A stretch of DNA of 64,000 nt from positions 620,001 to 684,000 of the forward strand of contig CALSFV010000040.1 in the NCBI GenBank assembly GCA_943737045.1, written 5' to 3'. The notes under the pieces were generated by a model. The model worked only from the letters and a program-made list of their open reading frames with translations. It was not told the origin of the DNA and ran no database searches. Shown one piece after another: positions 10,597 to 22,439 of the stretch (position 1 is the first letter of the stretch; the number at the start of each line of letters is the position of its first letter). This DNA is from Parapristionchus giblindavisi (taxonomy: Eukaryota; Nematoda; Chromadorea; Rhabditida; Diplogasteridae). The position numbers and the translations under genes were made by a program.

Positions 10597-10900
10597 GATG
10601 CTGATGAAGATGGGCATAGTCATTTTGGCCCCAGTGGTCCCGCAACGCCCGGGTCACCTTTTTGAGCCGTTCTCGGTCCATGGTTAATATAGATGGATGA
10701 AAATTGGGCGCCTGGTGCAGAATTCAATGGCAATGACGGCTGTCTACTTCATTTGTTTTGAAATTTTTACAAAAAGCTCGTATAGTGCAACTTTTGATGG
10801 AGATGTTTGCGCCCTTGACGAGTACCACCGTTCGAACCGGCGTGACGAGAGGATTCCAACGATGTATTTCGAGCTCATATCTCCGTTGTACGCCCGATAC
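10597..10900. mobile_element. Fragment of the TGAGGCC TA-target element
   Basis: Matches 45072-45388 of the complete element at 44987-45957, from CTGATGAAGATGGGC to CATATCTCCGTTGTACG. Both termini are missing here. The flanking 10900-11030 has no recognised feature. Confidence 0.75.
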
Positions 10901-11102
10901 CCCCGATTTTTGGCACAAGACCCACCGATTTTCCAAAAAAATCACTCAAAATGACGTATAAATGCTTCACTTGTTGCTTCCGACCCCCCGATTTTCATTT
11001 CAGCGGCAATGCCCGCCCATGTATGGTTCAAGCAATCGAGCAAACCCGTCACATTCACGCCACACTTCTTTCATATATTCCTATCATCGAAAGTAAACTC
11101 AC

Positions 11103-11793
11103 TGCATTTGCTCTGCGGGCAGCTCGAGGAAGACGGGGAAGCAGCTCTGAGAGAGCGACAGAAGCAGACGGAAGAAACCCGTGCGATGCTCCGGATACGC
11201 CTCCATGTCCTGAGAGGATTATTGATTTATTGATTGAGCGATTATTGATTGATTCATAAACTCACCTTATTGATCATTCCGAGTGTGCAGTCAAATACAG
11301 CTTCGAGTATGCGCGGCACTTCGGGAGCGATGCGTTCCTGAATATTAAATAATAATAATAATAATAATAATATCTAATATTTCAGTATGTAGTAGAGTCG
11401 TCAATCATATCTTCACCAATTATTGTTCACTGTTGCGCCGTCGGGCGTACATAGATAAACTGTTACAAATAATATAGTTAATTGGTTTATCGCATCGACA
11501 GACTACACGCTAAAGTCCAGTGACAAATCAACCTGCTGAAACCATGTTTCAGCATAACGTTGTGAAAAGAGACGATATCAAAAATTCTAATTCAAACTCG
11601 AATCGAACATTATTATTGTTTCCGATAGTATTTTTATAATAATAATAATAATTATTATTATTATAGCCATACCCTCAGTTTGGTAATGATGATGGAGAGC
11701 AGCGAGAGGACCTTGGGCTCGCGGGCTGCGGGGCAATTGGTAATCAAAGAGGACGGCATCGAAGAGGGGAGGAATGAATTGTTCCATGATTGC
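11103..11793 (-). pseudogene. xpo1: Exportin-1 fragment, copy C, exons k-m
   Basis: Exons k 11673-11793, l 11266-11337 and m 11103-11209 on the minus strand. Exons l (EAVFDCTLGMINK) and m (YPEHRTGFFRLL) are intact with proper sites. Exon k is 121 nt instead of 126 because of a 5-nt deletion after FDAVLFDYQ, a frameshift. Exon n, expected downstream, is not on this strand; the plus-strand run n-t begins at 12014, so an inversion breakpoint separates them. Confidence 0.88.
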
Positions 11794-12013
11794 CTGCAAT
11801 TATTGATTACTATTATTGATTATTGTTTATATAAATAATTTATTATTGGTATTACATATTCATTCGATACATTCTATTCTATGCTTATCATAAATCGATC
11901 CATTGTAGAGTTCCGGGATTGATTACAGTGAACTGAAACATGATTTCGACTAGTTGAATGATGTGTGATTCTTCAAAATTGTTTCATCTCACACCAAAAA
12001 ATTTTTTATTCAT

Positions 12014-13333
12014 GTACGTGATCGATGCGGTCGTGTGGGCCTTCCAGCACAGCATGCGAAACGTCGCCGAAATGGGTAAGTACGGTAGCTCACTGACTGA
12101 AGCGATCGCTAACTGACTTTTTTCTTTAAAATGGTCGATAAACGTGCGTGTGTTTAGGCCTTGACATCCTCAAGGATATGTTGACGAAGGTGGGCTCGCT
12201 GCCTTCTGAGCAAGCACAGCCCTTCTACCAGAAGTGAGTGTAGTTTGATACGAATATTGTAGTTTGATCTTTGATCTTTGACGGTGTTTCCTTCGTTTCC
12301 AGGCACTTCCTCTCCATCCTCCAGCACGTGCTCGCTGTCGTGGCCGATTCAAATCAGGTCCAAGTCGCAGGTAGATTATTGATTATAGTAATAATAATAA
12401 ATATTTGTCGCATCTTTCAATTTGATGACAAAGTTAAATTAAAATAGTTGATAGTACAAGTGATAAAATAACAAGAAGCGAGATTATTGATTGATTTATT
12501 GATTTTTATTTGATATTTACAGTATTATTAAATGTAAATTTGTCAGGCATGACCTACTTTGCGGAGATAATGTGTCTACTGTTCCGTGCTCTGGAGACGT
12601 CGATTACTGTACGTCTGAACGAGGCCAATCCCGCCCAGGCAAACGTCGACTTCATCTATGAGCACATTGGCAACATCTTTGTCCAGCACTTTACCAATCT
12701 GTCACAGTGAGTCGCTTTATTGGTTTATTGTATCATTTGATTTTCGATTTTGTTTGAACTATGGGTGAAACTGTAAATCGACCTTGGAATGTGCAGTTAA
12801 GATGGACGTGAAACATGAATACGACTGGTTGTGAATGAGCGCAGACAGTCAAATTAGCTATGGATGAATCCCTCTCTAAACAAACTGCATTTGCAGAGAT
12901 CAAGTGCGTGTGATCATCAAGGGCTTCATCTCGTTAAACAACAACATCAGCCAGATGAAGAATCACATTCGTGACTTCCTCGTTCAGCTCAAGGTACGGT
13001 ATTCGTTTGATCTTTGATCTTTGTAGTCTGCTCGACCGTTTGTAGTTTGATCTCTAACTAATCGAACCTAATTGCTTGCAGGAGCAGTCTGGAGAGGACA
13101 CGAGCGATCTCTTCCTTGAAGAGCGCGAGAAGGAGATTCAGGCTGCGCAGGTGGGTGTTTTAAATTTAATTTAATGGGAGTGTAGTGTAGTGGTAGGGTG
13201 TAGGACGCAAGCTCCGTGGCACGTTGGTTCAACTCCCAGCTGAAGCTGCAATCTTTTGCAGGCCAAGAAGATGCTCATTCCCGGCATGGCGAATCCGAAC
13301 GAGATTCTCGAAGAGGATGACATGCATTGGTAA
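12014..13333 (+). CDS. xpo1: Exportin-1 C-terminal exons n-t (copy C'), 5'-truncated
   Basis: Seven exons join in frame to the natural stop: n 12014-12075, o 12158-12233, p 12303-12370, q 12547-12706, r 12897-12993, s 13082-13150, t 13262-13333 (TAA). They encode the C-terminal HEAT repeats and acidic tail of CRM1/XPO1, the RanGTP-dependent nuclear exporter. Signatures are FQHSMRNVAEM, HIRDFLVQLK, EDTSDLFLEERE and MANPNEILEEDDMHW, close to the animal family. Every internal donor and acceptor is GT/AG. The first acceptor is damaged: TTCAT precedes exon n where the other copies have TTCAG, and no plus-strand exon m lies upstream. It is the best-preserved C-terminus in the window but probably a 5'-truncated copy. 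Confidence 0.88.
13180..13245 (+). repeat. tRNA-like (A box + B box) sequence in intron s-t
   Basis: A perfect A box TAGTGTAGTGG at 13183-13193 and B box GGTTCAACTCC at 13226-13236 with tRNA-like spacing. The anticodon arm is poor (only three pairs, no U33), so this is a tRNA-derived SINE head or dead tRNA, not a working gene. It is also present, more degraded, in copy D intron s-t (about 32368-32421, minus strand). Confidence 0.65.
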
Positions 13334-15573
13334 GTTGTACTTTGTATTTTGTAGTTTGCAGTTTGCTCCTTAGTTGCTTGGAGTACAATGAATGTTAGAT
13401 TGTTAGGCTCATTAGATCCCCGTTTCGTTCGATTACATGACTGCACGCACGATTATCAATTAGACGCATGTAGGTAATTTGCATTATTGATTGGTTAAAA
13501 TTGAGGTTTTAGGAAGAGTGGGAAGGTTAGAGTGAAAATTAGTGGTGTATGATAGCAAACACTACAATAAGAATTGTGCGTGAAGGCTTCGGGAGGAACT
13601 GTGCAGAGCGACAAGTGTAGTGTAAAGTTGATTGAGTCTACCAGAATCTGTTGCAAGAAGAGCCAGAGCTAGAGTGAGGATGAAAGCTAGAGCTTGGGCC
13701 AGAAGTGGAGTTATGGATAAAGGTTGGGCTAGAGCTAGAGCTAAGGTTGCTATGATAGCTGTGCTTCACTATCTGTTTGCTGCTTTTGAGTGTCGTTCGT
13801 ATCGTTTCGTTCGTTTTGTCCATGGCTAAGCCGACATTACAGGACGGCTCAAAATTTGTGCGGCCTTTCTATCGGTTGGATACCGTAATCTCTCCCACAC
13901 GATCATTATATCGATCGATATTAGGTATCATACGGGAGAGTGAATCAATCGATATCTCCTACCGTATCACTTACCGTACCTCTGTTGCAGACTATCGCCG
14001 GTTGTGCCATCGGTGTCAATCTGGATCGATCCGCCCTCTGACTAATCGATAATTATCGCGTGATCTACCACCGTGCCCCGTTTGGTCCTAGTATTTCTTC
14101 GTTCCGACTCTCGCTGTTCGATTCCTCTCTGTCCTTAGACTCGTCGCACACTCATTCTTGAACCTCCCTTTCCCCCTTCCTATCCGTTGATTATTATTGT
14201 CTGTTTCATGTATGTGTTCTACTTTTGTTCGTTCCCTCGAAATCTTTCCTCGTTAATTTCCATAATTCTCTGTAAAATCATCGTTGAATCTTCTTTTTTC
14301 TCATTTTACTTTTCATTATCTCATTCTGCTGCTACCGTATACCTTAGCAACCCCATCATCCACTACAGTATCCCATTGACACGCACCAATACACGATATA
14401 TCTGCATCCCATCCCATTCCCGGCCGTCCTCTGCTCCTCTGATCACTCCTATGTAGTCTTCTTATATTATTTCTTCCCGTTGTGTGCGACTCCCTTCTCT
14501 TATTATGGTTACATCTCCCCAGCTCCTCCACTCTTGCATATTCCTTTTATCCAAATTCTAGCTATATATGTATACTGAAATGCACTCCAAACCCCTCTCA
14601 TTCGAGTCTCCAATCAATATTATATAGTATGACCTGTCTATGTGACACTTTTCGCCACTCTAGAGTTATTGTAAGCAATCATACCTCCCTCGATCGTGGT
14701 CCTGACTGGAAATTGTACCGTACACCTCGGCTCGGGTAAAGCCACGATTTTATTGCTTTTTTTTGTTAGTCCAATCTCCCAATCCCACTCCACTTAACGT
14801 AGTCAGGAGATAGCACTATTGATTTATCGATCCGAACACAACAATATCCTCACATTTATGCACTTTATTCAAGTTGTTTTGATAATTATTATCTATCTCG
14901 TCTATCTATCGATCTATGTCTGTCCTATCTCTACCGTGCTGTGACATACAGTGCTAATCACTGACATAACAGTGGTCTCCCGCGGGATTTCGTGTGCCTT
15001 GAATAACGGGACGTACCTTTACCTTTTACCTTTATAAGTCGCAGTCAATTACTTTTCGATAGGGTATCAATACTGGACCACCTATCCACTCGCTTCTTTC
15101 AGAAAACTATTCAAAGGCAAATTTCTCTCAATTCGACATCTCCCAAACCAGGGACTTTAATGTTTCACTCACTCTTAATATCCTAGACTCAACGCATCGT
15201 ACAATCTTGATCTTGATATAATTGTAAGTGCGAAAATCTGACTCAACAATATTCCCGTGTCTCTTCGATAAGGACATGATGACCGCTAATTAAAGACATA
15301 AGCATGCGCGAACATGAGCAAATCATAATCCAACACCTTAAAAGTGGTGACCCCCCCCCCTCAAAAGCTAATTTGAAACACTCCACACTGGCCACACTCT
15401 CTCGCTTTTTGTCTGTCATGGAAAGAGTGTAGCTTGGGATGTGCCTTTAATCCTAGATGCTCTATACTCTCGATTCCTTAAACAAGGCAAATCTCTCTCA
15501 AATCTGGAATGCAGAAACCACGCACTTTCACGTTTCACTTTTCACCAAATATTCTAGATTTTTTTATATTTTA
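13334..15573. other. 3' flank of copy C' with dispersed repeats; no gene seen
   Basis: From the stop codon to about 14635 this matches, in inverse orientation, 30795-32270 downstream of copy D: an exportin 3' UTR/intergenic region including TACCGTA motifs at 13880-13990. The stretch 14560-14940 recurs at 54540-54960 and 59880-60250. At 15440-15570 a dispersed exon-0/intron repeat begins. No convincing ORF. Confidence 0.6.
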
Positions 15574-16259
15574 TCACGCGTGTCGCGTAAGGTTCGAATA
15601 AACAGTGGCACATTGAAAAAATCGAAAATTAGCAGAGGTCATTTTTTGGTAGTCTATATGGTCCCTAACAACGTACCGTCGAGCTTTTTTGCATATCTTC
15701 ATTTTCAACGTCGGCAGACGTCGTCAAACTTTTTGGACGCCGAAAATTGCCGACTTTGGAGCTCTGTAGCTCTTCAGGATGTAGTTTTGGTATCAAACTG
15801 TCAACAGAAGAATTCTTCGGAATATCAAGGAGAATGCGCTTGCATCATTGCCATATCGATATTTTAATTAGTTTTTTCGTAAATCGATTTTATTGATTAT
15901 TGTTCTTAAAAATATAGAAGCCGAAACTTTTCAATAGCTCAATAGATAGAGCTCGACGAGAGGAATTCAATGGTACGCTGACGGTTACTGTATGTGGTTG
16001 TCTTCGAAAGTTATGATCATTTCAATATTTTCATTGCATGCGATCACACAAGAGGAGAGTGACGCAGCCAGTGATCTACCCACTCTTCTCCCTCGTGCAA
16101 TGACTTCGATCATTGAAGCTAGTTTTACTGTTATTCTTGTGTGCATCTACTACTTATTTTTCATTATTTTCGAATATTCATTTCTAAAAAAAATCGATTA
16201 ATATCAATCATCATGAATTCAAACAACACAACAAAGAGGCCTTATATTCACAGGAATAT

Positions 16260-16265
16260 TTTATT
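16260..16265 (-). terminator. Poly(A) signal AATAAA
   Basis: AATAAA on the minus strand, 46 nt beyond the TGA of the 59-residue ORF; it supports that ORF as a transcript 3' end. Confidence 0.5.
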
Positions 16266-16310
16266 ACAGTCTTTCGTCGAGAATAAAATACCATCCTAAA
16301 GAAGTCGTTT

Positions 16311-16490
16311 TCATGTTGTCCTAGAATTTTCCTCGTCCTCATCCTCCTCAGCATATCCCTCCTCGAAGACGTCATCGCCCAGCACAGAGTCCTCGGACTC
16401 CTCCGCAACTCTTCTCTTCCGAGTCATTCCACTGGCCGATCGAACACTCGACCTCGTCCCAGTGCTCTTCTTACTCGTCTTCGATGACAT
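16311..16490 (-). CDS. Small basic/acidic protein, 59 residues, function unknown
   Basis: ATG at 16490-16488 and TGA at 16313-16311. Residues 1-29 are Ser/Thr/Lys/Arg-rich (MSSKTSKKSTGTRSSVRS) and include TRKRR, a plausible nuclear-localisation or nucleic-acid-binding stretch. Residues 30-59 are strongly acidic (AEESEDSVLGDD, EEDEDEEN). On the minus strand an AATAAA lies at 16265-16260, 46 nt after the stop. An upstream ATG at about 16501 in another frame is short. A 5' exon is possible (a GTAAG donor near 16640), so this may be the last exon of a longer gene. It lies in the core of the long-TIR element and could be carried cargo. The family is not recognised. Confidence 0.5.
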   Translation of the reverse strand: MSSKTSKKSTGTRSSVRSASGMTRKRRVAEESEDSVLGDDVFEEGYAEEDEDEENSRTT

Positions 16491-16761
16491 CTTCGTCGTC
16501 GAACATTGATAAGATCGATAACTGAATTCAGCCGAAGAGAACGACGTGAGGTTGGATCAAGAGAGATACTAACTGCTCCCTTGATTGAAACATGTGAATG
16601 AGATCAATGGAAACTTTTAAAAGTTAATTCTTACTAAGTCGACCATGCTGAATATTGCTATGTAGGCCACTCCCCGTACTTTCAACCATCAAAGAAATCA
16701 ATCAATAGTGAGACGATAATAGCAAGAGTGAGTCATCAGTGATCCAAAAAGAATAATCATA

Positions 16762-17008
16762 TTGTGCGTATAAAATGTACTTGCATAAGAAAATGACAAA
16801 CGGTGCTAACGAACGAAAGTCGCTCAAAGGATTTCTCCGCTTTAGATCTCGCCCCGCCTCTCGATTGTCTCTCCGCTGCCTCTCTCTAACCCGGCTAACC
16901 TTCGCCGCGCGCTATGTGATATATAAAAGAGATCAGACGTAGTTTCTGAACCATGCAAAACAAGAAAGTCTCTTCTACAAATAAAACAAGTGATTTTTAT
17001 ACGCTCAA
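16762..17008. mobile_element. TTGAGCG MITE copy 1 (TA target)
   Basis: Ends TTGTGCGTATAAAATG and TTTTTATACGCTCAA, flanked by TA at 16760-16761 and 17009-17010. Same family as 48451-48685 and 51305-51516. Nested in the core of the 15574-18117 element. Confidence 0.85.
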
Positions 17009-17033
17009 TACAAAAAACGGAAAATGGCGTTAA

Positions 17034-17321
17034 AGAAGGGGACCCTTGAGTTGGCATGACTGACTCCCGCAACGATTTACATGGGATAGAATGTTAATAT
17101 TGTATGGAAATTAGCGTAAGTGACAATGGGAAAGTGAGAGAGTCAAGTGTGCAAATCGGATAGACAACCTCTACTTGCCTGAAAAGTTGTACTTTCAATG
17201 CGCATAACAAGCTTCAAATATATAATCACGCAATATGAAAAATTTTGTTCGGTTAGTGTGATAAATCTCTATCATTCTACCCGAACAGTCTTGTTACGAA
17301 AAAACTCGAGGGTCTCCATCT
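17034..17321. mobile_element. AGATGGAGACC MITE copy 1 (TTAA target)
   Basis: Flanked by TTAA at 17030-17033 and 17322-17325. Inverted ends AGAAGGGGACCC and GGGTCTCCATCT. The 287-bp copies at 56044-56330 and 58399-58685 are clear relatives. Confidence 0.85.
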
Positions 17322-18119
17322 TTAAAACGGAAAACCGTACCAAAATCGCACAGACTGTGAGGAAGGACTCATTCGTCTTTCCTTCCCTACAGTTTGTCGA
17401 TGCGAAATGATCCACTCAAAATCGCCTATCGATCTGCAAGAGTCGGCATGAACTGACTCCATTAATGTTAGCCGTTTTCTCTAATTTTCGATTTTTTTAG
17501 AAATGAATATTATATTAAATTATGAAAAATAACTAGGAGATGCACCAGAATAACAGTAAAACTAACTTCAATGATCGAAGTCATTGCACGAGGCAGAAGA
17601 GTGGGTAGATCACTGGCTGCGTCACTCTCCACTAGTGTGATCGCTTTCAATGAAAATATTGAAATGATCATAACTTCCGAAGACAACCACATACAGTAAC
17701 CGTCAGCATACCATTGAATTCCTCTCGTCGAGCTCTATCTATTGAGCTATTGAAAAGTTTCGGCTTCTATATTTTTAAGAACAATAATCAATAAAATCGA
17801 TTTACGAAAAAACTAATTAAAATATCGATATGGCAATGATGCAAGCGCATTCTCCTTGATATTCCGAAGAATTCTTCTGTTGACAGTTTGATACCAAAAC
17901 TACATCCTGAAGAGCTACAGAGCTCCAAAGTCGGCAATTTTCGGCGTCCAAAAAGTTTGACGACGTCTGCCGACGTTGAAAATGAAGATATGCAAAAAAG
18001 CTCGACGGTACGTTGTTAGGGACCATATGGACTACCAAAAAATGCAATAATATATGGGGGTCAACAAATGTGCCAACCACCCCCGGATTTTATTCGATTC
18101 TTCGGTGACACGCGTGTTA

Positions 18120-18515
18120 TACAGTAAATATGTGTGGGCACGTGGATCTTACAAGATAAATCACTACATCAAAGCACATTCTCGTTTCATCTCCCTTTAA
18201 TATCCCCAGATACATTGCGTCCAACAATATCTCTATCCTGTGCAGAACCCTACGACGCTCTCGTCGTCGATTATGTCATAACAGCAACGATATTTCAATG
18301 TTCCTTGGAGAAGGAGACGATGATAACCATACATTTCTAGAAAATTCATTATTTTTCGCTTATTGTAATATTTCGCATAAAAATGAGCTTTATATAGTGG
18401 GTCGCTCGCGAAAATTAGCAAAAACAGTGAGTCGATCGTGACACTGTGAGGGTATGAAAATGTATGATGATGACAGCGCAAATATGAGCGGGCAGGGCAG
18501 CTTCACTATACACAC
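18120..18515. repeat. Dispersed exon-0/intron repeat; no gene
   Basis: Contains CATTCTCGTTTCATCTCCC and ATATTTCAATGTTCCTTGGAG, diverged versions of the family seen at 22000-22480. No ORF of interest. Confidence 0.5.
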
Positions 18516-19925
18516 CTGGATGGTAGGATCACTCTGCGCCGAGATGATAGTTCGGACGGCCTCGTAGAAAACCTGTACCGGAAGAGAGATCAAAGATCAA
18601 TCATAGCAATCGAAAGATCAAAGATCAGCCATGAAGATCAAAAGATCAAAGATCAATCCTAAGGTGGTCACAGATCGCAGATAATGGATGACAGTTGACT
18701 GATCTCCGCAACGAACGGCTGCGACTCGCCAAGCTGCGTCTGCAAATGACAATTGTCATTCGATTATCACAATGACTGACAATTCAAAATGACAATTGTC
18801 AAATTCTTCGTCAATTAGCAATTACAACAGCAATATTGTATGATCAAATCAATTATATTCATGACCATTGTCATTGCTAATTGTTCAAGTAGTTTGACAA
18901 TTGTCATGGCAGACAAATGACAATGACAAATGGGAAGGGTACTGACAATGGCAAAGTGTCGCTTGCACTTGATGGCAATCTTGGTGAAGGTGTCGCAGGC
19001 CATGCCCTGCACTCCCTCGTGTGTCTCGTGCATGAACTCGAACAACTTGTTGATTACCTGCAAATTTACTATTATCTTTATTTTTATTATATTTATTATA
19101 TAATAATAATATTATTATTATTATATATTATAAGTCTTTAATATTATTGTTAGGTCCTGATCTGCCAATTGCCGTATCATTAAAACTTTTTTGTCCCAGT
19201 GTATCAACTGACCAAGAAATATGAAACAAACTGGCGCACGCATAGTAGCCAGGGATATAATATATTCAAATGAAGACTATTTTGTTTATTATTTAATAAT
19301 ATGATTAGAGTACTATGGCATGCTTTTACATGATTTATTTCATATCTAATTGGATTAGGAAAAAACAATGTAGACGACGTGATTGATTTATTCTCACCGT
19401 TTTGAGGAACTTCTAATGGGCTCGGAGGAATCGTGGATATTGACCGACGACGTACATGATGTTTGAAGCGATGACCGCCTTCAAATTATAAATAAATACG
19501 ATTACGATTACGATTTACGATTAAAACACATTTATCAAGAGTAGGAATCTGATGTGCATGGGGAAAAGCTCTTCTTACTTCCGACAGTCCCAGAACACCG
19601 ACGTTGATCTTCATATGCGCGTCTTCGATTTCACAAATCCGAGAAGATCGGCAGGCAGTTTGGAGATGACCGAAGAAGTTGGCCTCCCATGATTGGGTCT
19701 CACTGCCACGGTGACCCAATCCGGCTTGGCAGGGATTCTTGATGCTCAGAGCAAAATGAACGGGCGACCGCTAAAGATGACTGACGCAAACGAGATAATA
19801 ATAATCTAAATAAATAAGTTTAATTAATTAAGCAAAAAAATTAAATATAGTCTACCTTGTTATCCTTGCATCGCTTCTGCTACGACAAACATAATCTTGC
19901 GCAGCTTTGACAGCGAGGGCCTGCA
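18516..19925 (-). pseudogene. xpo1: Exportin-1 fragment, copy G, exons a/b-f
   Basis: Minus-strand exons: a/b fused remnant about 19860-19925, c 19398-19478, d 18947-19057, e 18659-18739, f 18516-18572. Exon d ([29 protein letters not shown]) is open and found only here. Exon c has TGG changed to TAG in FLRAHW; in copy F the Trp is retained. Exon e carries two in-frame stops near its end and its donor GT is lost (TAG then GA). The end of exon b (KDNK then GTAGAC) is joined to the start of exon a by deletion. Clearly a pseudogene, but the only record of exon d. Confidence 0.9.
19545..19700 (-). pseudogene. Fragment resembling an RTE-type APE endonuclease
   Basis: Between exportin exons c and b the minus strand reads CEIEDAHMKINVGVLGLSEV followed by RR. 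This resembles the N-terminal block of non-LTR endonucleases (pattern N-x-D/G-V/I-L-G-L-S-E-x-R). Only about 50 residues are present, with no catalytic H or N motifs. Probably an intronic retrotransposon relic; a chance match is possible. Confidence 0.45.
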
Positions 19926-20013
19926 ATGACATATACAATAATCTCTGTCAGTGCATTGATAATCTTCTGTCACTCCAACCATTGGCCAGTCTATTCACTC
20001 TCACATGCCAATA

Positions 20014-20928
20014 TGAGGCCGTTTGCGAGAAAGTCGAACAAGGTCCGGTACATCAATTTTTCGAAAACCTGCGAGAAGAGGTTTTCAAGGGTGCTGATAA
20101 CGATGGAAATATTTATTTTGCACCTGGAGTCACCGTTGAGGCCAGACGGCGTCGCTTTGAAATCGCGTTTTTGGTCATTTCTTATCGCCTGATGGTACTA
20201 AAATTACCCGACCAATGTTTTCGGTGTAGAATTTGCGAAAGTGTCCTGAGCGACATAGCTAGATCGGATCGGAATTACCTCAGGGTGCAACAGAAAAAAA
20301 TTCAACGATTTTGGTGAACGGAAAAGCGAGAAAATGAACTTTAAGTGCAGTCGCTCACAACAGATAGATAGTTTCATATCGCCTGAGAAAGTGTAGGGAA
20401 TTGAGAGAGCACGAGAGAGTCTAGGGAAAGGAGAGACGCGATCGAAGGGGAGGAGAGACTCGAGGTAGATCAGTGGGCACATTGCCTCTCTTACAGTGAC
20501 CAGATTACTTCACTAAAAGTTGATTTTCTCGCTTTTCTGTTCACCAAAATCGTTGAAATTTTTTCTGTTGCACCCTGAGGTAATTCCGATCCGATCTAGC
20601 TATGTCGCTCAGGACACTTTCGCCTCTGATTAAAGTTTCGTTTTTGAAGCTTGTGATTTTTTTCATGAAAAATGAATTAGACAGGCATGGCTGGCGGCCA
20701 TCAAATTCTACACCGGAAACATTGGTCTGTTAATTTTAGCACCATCAGGCGACAAGAAATGACCAAAAACGCGATTTCAAAGCGACGCCGTCTGGCCTCA
20801 ATGGAGACTCCATGTGCAAAATGAACATGCCCATCGTCATCAGCACCCTTGAGAACCCCTTCTCGCAGGTTTTCGAGAAATTGATGGACCCCAGTCACTC
20901 TTGCTCTACTTTCTCGCAAACGGCCTCA
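20014..20928. mobile_element. 915-bp TGAGGCC TA-target palindromic element, copy 1
   Basis: Ends TGAGGCCGTTTGCG and CGCAAACGGCCTCA, flanked by TA at 20012-20013 and 20929-20930. The related site at 27205 (CCAATGTATTGAC) is empty. Long inverted arms (to about 20240 and from about 20700) explain the mirror ORFs here, so the 136-residue plus-strand ORF starting at 19907 is not a gene. It sits in exportin intron DNA. Confidence 0.85.
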
Positions 20929-20930
20929 TA

Positions 20931-21424
20931 TATTGACAACTATCACTCTCTCAATGTCCATCTTGGTCGCTCCCACCACCCGGAACATTCCCGTCTCAGG
21001 TGCTCTACCAATGCTAATAGTAATTACAATAATAATGCATGCTTCTATGATCTGCACTGAATACTACAAAAAATATTAAAGCTCCAATCCATCTCCACCT
21101 TTTCGCTTTACCATTAATATGTTTATTACTATATTTGATGGAATAAATAAATAAATAAATAAAATCTGATCAAAACAACTGACGAGTATAGCGCACGTCG
21201 TCTCTCCTCTGGTCCTCCTCCATTCGAGTACGGATCATGATGGTTCATGAACGCGAGCATGGACGATGGTTGAGGGAAGGGACACGAACGGAACAGCTCC
21301 GATGTCAGCCAGTTCCAGTAGTCAAGGTAGATCTATCATGAATCCATTGACAACAAATCTTCGGCGCCCTCACAGGATTTTATTTATATAGTGGGTCGAT
21401 CTAGAAAAATCGATATTTTTCTCT
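20931..21424. other. Exportin intron-like DNA; nothing else recognised
   Basis: Matches 27215-27735 apart from the latter's 213-bp insertion (CTTGGTCGCTCCCACCACC, then CGTCGTCTCTCCTCTG). No coding signal. Confidence 0.5.
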
Positions 21425-22439
21425 TTAATTGCAATATTTTGCATAGCAAATGAGCTTGTATACTGGGCTAATCCTGAAAATCAGTCGTATACAATCGGTC
21501 GATCCTAACATTGTGAGGGTATGAAAATGTATGATCTTAGACTCAACGCATCGTACAATCATGATATGATTTGCGAAAATCTGACTCAACAACATTTCAG
21601 TGTCCTTCGAAAAGGACATGATTACGGTTAAGTAAAGACATAAGCATGCGCGCACATCAGCAAATCATAATCGAAAACCCTGAAAGTGGTAACCCCCTGA
21701 GCCAATTTGAAACACTCCAATCTGGCCACACACTCTCGCTTTTTTTCTGCTAGAGACCATGGCCAGAATGCAGAGTCAAATTAGCTTGGGATACGCCTTT
21801 AATTCTAGACCCCCTATATTCTCGATCATACATTTTCATACCCTCACAGTGTGAGGATCGACCCAGTTTATGGCTCATTTTCAGGGACACTATTTAAAGC
21901 TCATTTTTATGCGCAAGCTTACAATTTAAAAAATCCGGTGAGGGCGCCGAAAATGCATGCTCTCGATTCTTTCAGCAAGGCAAATCTCTCTCAGCACTCA
22001 CATCTTCACACCATGCACTTTCACGTTTCAGCTCCACATAATATTCCAGTTTCGGCGTGTCCCACAATGTGCTTCACATTAGGCGTTTCCCAAAAAAAAA
22101 TAAATTTAAAAAATAATAATAAATCTAATTTCTTTGACGCTACTCTCCATTCTTTCGACAAGCCAAATCTCTCTCATATCGACAATTTCCAAATCACGCA
22201 TTTTCACGTTTCACTCACTCAAAATATCACAGATTTGGAGCTTCCTACAATCGAGTCTTCGTCGCTAACAACCATATTTCAATGTTGCTTGAAGAACGAT
22301 ATGCTGACGATAACGGAAGATGAGTGGATATCTTACAAGAGAAATCACTATCCCAAATACGCATCTACAAACCCCCGCGCTTTCCCGTTTCATCTATCTA
22401 CTCTTTATACCCCGCAGATCCAGGGAGTCCCCACCATAC
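21425..22439. repeat. Array of dispersed exon-0/intron repeats
   Basis: At least three diverged units, each with AAATCTCTCTCA, then GCACTTTCACGTTTCA, then (C)AACAATATTCGA and GTTCCTTGAGG. The last unit continues directly into intact exportin exon 0, showing that the units are that exon's 3' end plus the following intron. Other units: 15440-15570, 18120-18330, 28270-28410, 28660-28830, 29800-30060, 30240-30520, 46080-46620, 51520-52370. Confidence 0.65.

Larger units (their letters stand above)
15574..18117. mobile_element. 2.5-kb TA-target element with ~620-bp terminal inverted repeats
   Basis: The left end TCACGCGTGTCGCG and right end GGTGACACGCGTGT (inverted) are flanked by TA at 15572-15573 and 18118-18119. 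The arms 15574 to about 16195 and about 17505-18117 are diverged near the tips but close inside (for example GTACCGTCGAGC, TTTTGGACGCCG). ORFs in the arms are mirror images and look non-coding. The core (16200-17500) carries a small ORF with a poly(A) signal and two nested MITEs. The superfamily is not determined. Confidence 0.8.

Noticed and set aside
15457..15867. 136-residue ORF and its 87-residue mirror at 17817-18080
   Set aside because: Same sequence in the two inverted arms of one element; no motif and no signs of selection.
15930..15985. tRNA-like TAGCTCAATAG (A-box match)
   Set aside because: No B box or clover-leaf follows; it is present in both arms of the long-TIR element.
19907..20317. 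136-residue plus-strand ORF
   Set aside because: It crosses the left TIR of the 20014-20928 element and is mirrored in the other arm; no protein motif.
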